Below, one piece after another: positions 59,315 through 64,000 of a stretch of DNA of 64,000 nucleotides. Under the pieces are notes generated by a model. The model was not told the DNA's origin and did not search any database. It saw only the letters and a list, made by a program, of their open reading frames with translations. The translations under genes and the position numbers were made by a program. Within the stretch, counting starts at the first letter, position 1; each line of letters opens with the position of its first letter. This stretch comes from Xanthomonas prunicola (lineage in GTDB: Bacteria > Pseudomonadota > Gammaproteobacteria > Xanthomonadales > Xanthomonadaceae): assembly GCF_002846205.1 (NCBI RefSeq), contig NZ_PHKV01000003.1:372001-436000 (forward strand), in the 5' to 3' direction.

Positions 59315-59680
59315 CCGCCGCGCTTCTCACAACGCCTGCAATGCCAGCGGCCACCATGCCACGTAGCCAGCGCATGTCGCGCCGATGAACCTGGCGCTTC
59401 CTCCAGCGAGCTTTGGCGGCCAGGCGCCCACCATCGATCAACGCACAGCATGTCGACTGCCGTATCGACTGACGCGGCTCCAGCGAACCCGGCAGTCGCC
59501 CTCTGGCAGCGCATGCGACAGCGAACTCGAGCAGTGCTGCCACGCTGCATGCACCGTATGCTCGTGCGGCCAGCGTGCTGGATGAACGCTTCTGCACCAC
59601 TGCTCTCCAGTTCTTGGTCGCACCAACATCCCTTGGTTATCCTCAGGTGCACACCGTGCGCCCTGTTTGCGGAGGTGGTT
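59315..59680. other. Intergenic region between the kinase cluster and the DUF1428 gene
   Basis: About 365 bases. An in-frame extension upstream of the DUF1428 protein exists but looks non-coding (Arg/Pro/Cys-rich). GGAGGTGG at about 59670-59677 is the Shine-Dalgarno of the downstream gene. Confidence 0.4.
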
Positions 59681-60046
59681 ATGTCGTATATCGATGGTTT
59701 TGTGCTCGCCGTCCCCACGGCCAACAAAGACGCATTTATCGCGCATGCCCGCATGGGCGATGCAGTCATCATGGAGTACGGTGCACTGCGCGTGGTGGAG
59801 TGCTGGGGCGATGATGTCCAGCAGGGGCAATGGACTGACTTCTATCGCGCAGTCGATGCAACCAAAGAGGAAACCGTCGTGTTTTCTTGGATCGAATGGC
59901 CGGACAAGGCCACCCGCGATGAAGGCATGCGCAAGATGATGGAAGACCCGCGCATGGATCCGTCCGTCAACCCGATGCCGTTCGACGGTAAGCGCATGAT
60001 CTACGGCGGCTTCGTGCCTGTCATGACGCTTGGCCAATCGGCCTGA
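59681..60046 (+). CDS. DUF1428 family protein
   Basis: A 121-residue protein of the ferredoxin-like alpha/beta-barrel type. Characteristic segments are MSYIDGFVLAVPTANKDAF, the EYGALRVVECWGDD stretch, VFSWIEWPDKATRDEGMRKMM and MPFDGKRMIYGGF. Function is unknown; the family resembles small dimeric stress proteins. GGAGGTGG, four to eleven bases before the ATG at 59681, defines the start clearly. Confidence 0.92.
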   Translation: MSYIDGFVLAVPTANKDAFIAHARMGDAVIMEYGALRVVECWGDDVQQGQWTDFYRAVDATKEETVVFSWIEWPDKATRDEGMRKMMEDPRMDPSVNPMPFDGKRMIYGGFVPVMTLGQSA

Positions 60047-60216
60047 GCGCTGCAGCGCGCCACGGCGCAGCCAGCTCGCCACGCATCCGCATGCCGGTAC
60101 AGCCGCCGGCCCTCGGTACAGCGTCTTTGGCATGGCAGCTACACTGGCGGCATGCAGCCTGCGCGCCGCCAGCGATCGCCGGGCAGCGCAGGCAGCGCCG
60201 CCTCCTGGAGACCGAC

Positions 60217-60663
60217 ATGACCGACGCACCGCTTCTGATCGCCTGCCCGAGTTGCGCTGCGATGAACCGCATCGCGTACACGCGCCTGCGCGATGCGCCC
60301 AATTGCGGCAGCTGCCATAAACCGCTGTTTCTGGGGACACCGGTGGCCCTGTCGGCTGCGGACTTCGACAAGCATGCAGTGCGCAGTGCACTGCCGTTGG
60401 TGGTGGATTTCTGGGCACCGTGGTGCGGGCCGTGCCTGAGCATGGCGCCGCAATTTGCCGCCGCCGCCGCGGCACTGGAACCGCAGGTACGCCTGGCCAA
60501 GGTGGATACCGACCTGCATCCGGCGCTGGGCACGCGCTTTGGCATCCGTAGCATTCCCACCTTGCTGGTCCTCCACAGTGGGCAGGAGATCGGCCGTCAT
60601 TCCGGCGCGGTGAGCAGTGCCCAGATCGTCAGCTGGGTGCGTTCGGTATTGGGCAATCGATGA
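60217..60663 (+). CDS. trxC: Thioredoxin 2 (TrxC)
   Basis: A 148-residue thioredoxin with the N-terminal zinc site of TrxC: C10, C13, C30 and C33 in two CxxC pairs (CPSC, CGSC). The redox active site is WCGPC at residues 69-73. The cis-Pro is in IPTLLV. It reduces disulphides in the cytoplasm and, in other bacteria, is induced by oxidative stress through OxyR; no OxyR motif was noted just upstream here. Start ATG 60217 (MTDAPLL) follows TGGAG. It is followed by a terminator. Confidence 0.95.
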   Translation: MTDAPLLIACPSCAAMNRIAYTRLRDAPNCGSCHKPLFLGTPVALSAADFDKHAVRSALPLVVDFWAPWCGPCLSMAPQFAAAAAALEPQVRLAKVDTDLHPALGTRFGIRSIPTLLVLHSGQEIGRHSGAVSSAQIVSWVRSVLGNR

Positions 60664-60673
60664 CGCAACAAGA

Positions 60674-60703
60674 AGGCCAGCTGGGCTTGCGCGCAGCTGG
60701 CCT
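60674..60703. terminator. Hairpin between convergent trxC and TonB-receptor gene
   Basis: AGGCCAGCTG at 60674-60683 pairs with CAGCTGGCCT at 60694-60703, with a 10-base loop. It lies 11 bases after trxC and serves as a shared end for both convergent units. The T-run is weak. Confidence 0.7.
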
Positions 60704-60762
60704 GTCTCCACACAAGAAACATCACTGCGGCGCGCAGTGAACGCAGTCAAGCCATCAATCCA

Positions 60763-63132
60763 TTACTGCCAGTTGACGTTGAGCGACACGCCCACCACGC
60801 GCGGCTCGTTGTAGACCGCCGCCATGTAGTTTTCGATCACGCCCTTGACGTTCTTCTCGTTGGTGATGTTGCGCGCGAACGCGGCCACTTCCCACGCGCC
60901 ATAGCCGCCGGTGTAGCCGAGCTTGAGGCCGCCTTCGAAATTGCCGTTGGCGCGGAACTCGGTGGAGTCGTACAGCACGAAGCTGGTCTGGCCCTGCTTG
61001 TTCCAGTCGGTGGAGACGAAGAAGGCGCCATCGTTGCCCACCGGAATGTCGTAGCGCGCGGCCAGGTTGAGGTTGTACTTGGGCGCGTTGGGCAGCGGGT
61101 TGCCGTCGATCTGCGCGAAGGTGTTGGCACCCACGCGGATGGTCGGGTCGTTGACCGTGCACACCACCACGCCATTGAGCGCGCAGGCCTGTGCGTAGAC
61201 GCGTTTGTCGTGGATTTCGCTGTGCAGCAGACTCAGGCCGGCGGTGATCGACAGGTTGGAAATCGGGCGCCAGTCCAGGTCCGCTTCCATGCCGTAGGCC
61301 TTGGCCTTGTCGGCATTGAACAGCACGCCATTGCCGTCCGAATCGTTGCCGTTGAGCTGGATGTCGTCCACCGTGTAGGTGAAGCCGCTGACATTCAAAC
61401 GCAGACGATTGTCGAACAGGCTGCTCTTGATGCCGGCTTCCCACGACAGGATGGTTTCCGAATCGGCGGTGGTGAAGTCCGAATTGAACACCGCGCTGCG
61501 GCCCTGGATGGTGGGGCCACGGAAGCCGCGTGCCACACGTGCATATACGCTCAGCTGCGGGTCGATTGCATACATCGCACTCAGGTCCCAGCTGGGCTGG
61601 GTATCGGACATGCGTACGTCGCGCCGGCCGCGATACGTCACCACACCGGCGGCGGTATCGGCGGTCTTGAGCAGACGGGTTTCCTTGGTGTCCTTGGTTT
61701 GGCGGATGCCGGCGGTCAGCGTCAGCGCGTCGGTGGCCTTGTAGCTGAGCTGTCCGAAGCCGGCCCACGAGGTATTGGTGTTGCGCAGGCGCACCCAGTT
61801 GTTGGGATTGCGCGCAGCGGTCTGCAGGAAATACGCACGCTGATAGAAATCGGTGGTATCACGGCCATCGAAGTAGAACGCGCCCACCTGCCATTGCAGC
61901 GCATCGTCGCCTTCGCTTGCCAGGCGCAGTTCCTGCGTGTACTGGTCCAGATCGCGGATCTGTCCCATCGACTGACCAAAGCCGTTCGGCACGCCATTGA
62001 CCGGGTAATTGGCTGCAGCGCCGCCGTCGGTATCGCCACGGCTATAACCGGAAGTGGTTTCGTAGGCGGTGATGGAGGTCAGCGACACGCCGCCGAAGTC
62101 GTAGATCGCCTTGAGCGAGCCGCCATCGGTTTGATACGCCTGCGGGTTGTCATGTGCTTCGTCGTAGGCCACGCGATCGCGCGGCACATCGACCTTGTCG
62201 CTACCGCGCGTTACTGCATTGCGCAGGAACAACGTGGAAGTGCCGTTGTAGTCGCGCGTATGCACCGAGCCCAGCAGCGAGAAAGCATCGTTAGGCTTTA
62301 GCAGCAGTTGTAAGCGCGCATTGCGGTCGTTGTAGCCGCCCATCGCATCCTTGCGCGGCGTGCGTGTGCCGTCGGCGCTGCTGCCGGCAAAGGTGTTGTC
62401 CACCCAATCGTCGCGATGCTGATACAAGGCAGAGACGCGGAACGACAGCACATCGTTGATGGGGCCACCGAAGCCGCCATCCAGCGAGATGGTGTTGTAA
62501 CTGCCGTAGCTGGCATTGACGCGCCCGGTGTAGGTATCGCTGGGCTTGACGGTGTCGAACTTGACGATGCCCGCAGTGGTGTTGCGGCCGAACAGCGTGC
62601 CTTGCGGGCCACGCAGCACTTCAACCTGATCCACGTCATAGACCGGGTTGGATTTGAGCACCACATGCTCCAGCACCACATCGTCCTGGATGATGGAGAC
62701 CGGCTGCGAGGCACCCAGATAGAAATCGATATTGCCCAGGCCACGGATATAGAAGCGCGGGAAGATGCGCCCGGTGGTGGTTTCGGCGTAGAAGCCCGGC
62801 ACACGGCCGGACAGGGCCAGCAGCGTGTCGTCGCCGCCGGCGGTGTACTCGCGCATCGCCGCGCCCTGCACCACGCCTACCGAGACCGGCACTTCCTGCA
62901 GGTTCTGCTCGCGGTGCTCGGCGGTGACGGTGACCGTATCCAGCGCAGTCGGGCTGCCTTGGCCCTGAGTCGTCGGCGCTTGCTGCGCAGACGCGGTTGC
63001 CGCCAGCGAGGCAAGCAACAGGCCAGCGCAGGCACTTGCCAGCGGCGTGCGCTGCAAGGCGGTGCGGCGGCGCGCAGCGAGGTGTGCAATAGCGGATACC
63101 GGCGACGGAAAGACAGGCGAGTACAACGACAT
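60763..63132 (-). CDS. TonB-dependent receptor, probable carbohydrate importer
   Basis: A 789-residue outer-membrane receptor. The ATG at 63132 gives a long basic N-region and a signal ending ATASAQ (about residue 50). A TonB-box-like LDTVTVTAEHR follows, then the plug (VPVSVGVV, VYDVDQVEVLRGPQGTLFGRNTTAG) and a barrel whose last residues are VNWQ. Lacking the usual final Phe is mildly unusual. It is divergent from a GH43 gene with about 264 bases between starts, so import of arabinose or xylose oligomers is likely; this comes from context only. Confidence 0.92.
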   Translation of the reverse strand: MSLYSPVFPSPVSAIAHLAARRRTALQRTPLASACAGLLLASLAATASAQQAPTTQGQGSPTALDTVTVTAEHREQNLQEVPVSVGVVQGAAMREYTAGGDDTLLALSGRVPGFYAETTTGRIFPRFYIRGLGNIDFYLGASQPVSIIQDDVVLEHVVLKSNPVYDVDQVEVLRGPQGTLFGRNTTAGIVKFDTVKPSDTYTGRVNASYGSYNTISLDGGFGGPINDVLSFRVSALYQHRDDWVDNTFAGSSADGTRTPRKDAMGGYNDRNARLQLLLKPNDAFSLLGSVHTRDYNGTSTLFLRNAVTRGSDKVDVPRDRVAYDEAHDNPQAYQTDGGSLKAIYDFGGVSLTSITAYETTSGYSRGDTDGGAAANYPVNGVPNGFGQSMGQIRDLDQYTQELRLASEGDDALQWQVGAFYFDGRDTTDFYQRAYFLQTAARNPNNWVRLRNTNTSWAGFGQLSYKATDALTLTAGIRQTKDTKETRLLKTADTAAGVVTYRGRRDVRMSDTQPSWDLSAMYAIDPQLSVYARVARGFRGPTIQGRSAVFNSDFTTADSETILSWEAGIKSSLFDNRLRLNVSGFTYTVDDIQLNGNDSDGNGVLFNADKAKAYGMEADLDWRPISNLSITAGLSLLHSEIHDKRVYAQACALNGVVVCTVNDPTIRVGANTFAQIDGNPLPNAPKYNLNLAARYDIPVGNDGAFFVSTDWNKQGQTSFVLYDSTEFRANGNFEGGLKLGYTGGYGAWEVAAFARNITNEKNVKGVIENYMAAVYNEPRVVGVSLNVNWQ

Positions 63133-63396
63133 GCGGGTTGATCCTAAGTAGTGATGCGAGGTGATGACACAGCGTCGAGGCCGCTCGGCATGGCACGCCG
63201 TCCGGCGGCGCCGCGCGCACGATATGTCAGCAACGTTGCAGCGGAGTGGCAGACCCCCGATCCACACACAGCCACGAGCGTGCAGACATGCCAACACGCA
63301 GCGCTGGCATCGCAAAACGTCATGCCGTGCCACCGCGCGTGGTGTCATGCTGGTGTCGTACTGGCGTTGCGCCAGGGCCTGGCATCAGGGGATCTC
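63133..63396. promoter_or_regulatory. Divergent control region between TonB receptor and GH43 gene
   Basis: ATGCCA at 63288-63293 and TGGCAT at 63305-63310 form a 23-base inverted repeat, with CAGCGCTG, an 8-base palindrome, in its right part. GGTGTC occurs twice near 63341 and 63352. These may be operators of a sugar-responsive regulator, but no match to a known consensus can be claimed. Confidence 0.4.
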
Positions 63397-64000
63397 ATGA
63401 AACGACTCGGATGGATGGCCGGCCTGCTGGCCGCATTGAGCTGTCAGCTGGCGCATGCCGGGACGGCGCTGATCACTCAGATCGATTACCAAGGCGACGA
63501 TGGCGGCCCCGTGCCGACTGCCGCGCAATACCGCAATCCGGTCGTGGCCGGTTTCCATCCGGACCCGTCGGCGGTGCGCGTCGGCGACGATTTTTACCTG
63601 GTGAACTCCAGCTTTGGCTACTTCCCCGGCCTGCCAGTGTTCAAGAGCAGCGACTTGGTGCACTGGAATCAGATCGGCAACGCCATCGACCGACCGACCC
63701 AGATCCACTACGGCAACGACGAACTGACCCGCGGCCTGTTCGCCGCCAGTATCAGCTACCACGAAGGTACCTTCTACATCGCCAACACCTGTTTTTACTG
63801 CGATGGCGGCAATTTCCTGATCACCGCCAAGGACCCTGCCGGGCCGTGGTCGGATCCGATCTGGCTGGACGTCAAAGGCATCGACCCCTCTGCTGTTCTT
63901 CGATGACGATGGCAGCGCCTGGCTGGTCAACAACGACGTGCCCGCCGGCAAGATGCGCTACGAGGGGCATCGCGCCATCTGGCTGCAGCAGCTGGATCTG
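63397..64000 (+). pseudogene. GH43 glycosidase, frameshifted and cut by the window end
   Basis: The frame starts MKRLGWMAGLLAAL with a signal peptide (cleavage after AHA, residue 21). It continues with the GH43 opening RNPVVAGFHPDPSAVRVGDDFYLVNSSFGYFPGLPV, where FHPDPS holds the catalytic Asp. Reading stops at 63904-63906. Shifting one base at about 63889-63892 (CCCTCTGCTG where CCCTCGCTG would continue) restores LFFDDDGSAWLVNND and an open frame to the window end. So the sequence has an apparent one-base insertion. The enzyme class includes beta-xylosidases and alpha-L-arabinofuranosidases. It could be a true pseudogene or a sequencing error. Confidence 0.82.

Overview
The window reads as a chromosomal segment of a plant-associated gammaproteobacterium of the Xanthomonas type. 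The evidence is high GC with dense short-overlap operons, three TonB-dependent receptors, a large set of secreted plant-cell-wall glycosidases, a GTG/TTG-tolerant start pattern, and the housekeeping blocks mutS, rpsP-rimM-trmD-rplS, ffh, hslR, katG and trxC. The species assignment is inference from gene content and protein character; no database was searched.

Layout. 1-1124 is the 3' half of a FadB-type beta-oxidation gene ending at a strong terminator. 1338-2321 is a His-tailed CDF metal exporter. 2703-8437 (minus) is a complete valine/isobutyryl-CoA catabolic operon (mmsA, acyl-CoA dehydrogenase, enoyl-CoA hydratase, 3-hydroxyisobutyryl-CoA hydrolase, mmsB), with a divergent short-chain-acyl-CoA type regulator at 8576-9955 and paired TGCGAA repeats between them. 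10308-16949 is a galactan locus (TonB receptor, GH53 endo-galactanase, GH2 beta-galactosidase), followed by a convergent GH29 fucosidase (17714-19642) and mutS (20194-22815).

23042-31516 is one tightly overlapping metal-uptake operon: tiny membrane peptide, ABC ATPase, permease, binding protein, COG0523 GTPase, WD40-like protein, TonB receptor, PepSY membrane protein. It starts at a Zur-type palindrome. A second palindrome of the same TGTTA-N5-TAACA architecture lies before the convergent SnoaL-like gene at its far end. katG (32689-34935) has an OxyR-like motif upstream and two hairpins downstream. hslR, a MATE exporter, the rplS/trmD/rimM/rpsP group, a PabC-like lyase, a nitronate monooxygenase, a DUF2314-ankyrin protein, ffh and a CcsA-like membrane protein follow.

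From 45.8 kb on, accessory sugar metabolism resumes: galM and a divergent GH51 arabinofuranosidase, a LysR/DUF2798 pair, and a GH16 glucanase. 51926-59314 is a signalling island: a PAS histidine kinase plus single-domain regulator, divergent from a three-receiver hybrid kinase, CheR, receiver-less CheB and a receiver-kinase protein, joined by ATGA overlaps. The window closes with a DUF1428 protein, trxC, a large TonB receptor (minus) and a divergent GH43 gene that is frameshifted near 63890 and runs off the end.

No tRNA, rRNA, CRISPR array, insertion sequence or prophage was recognised.
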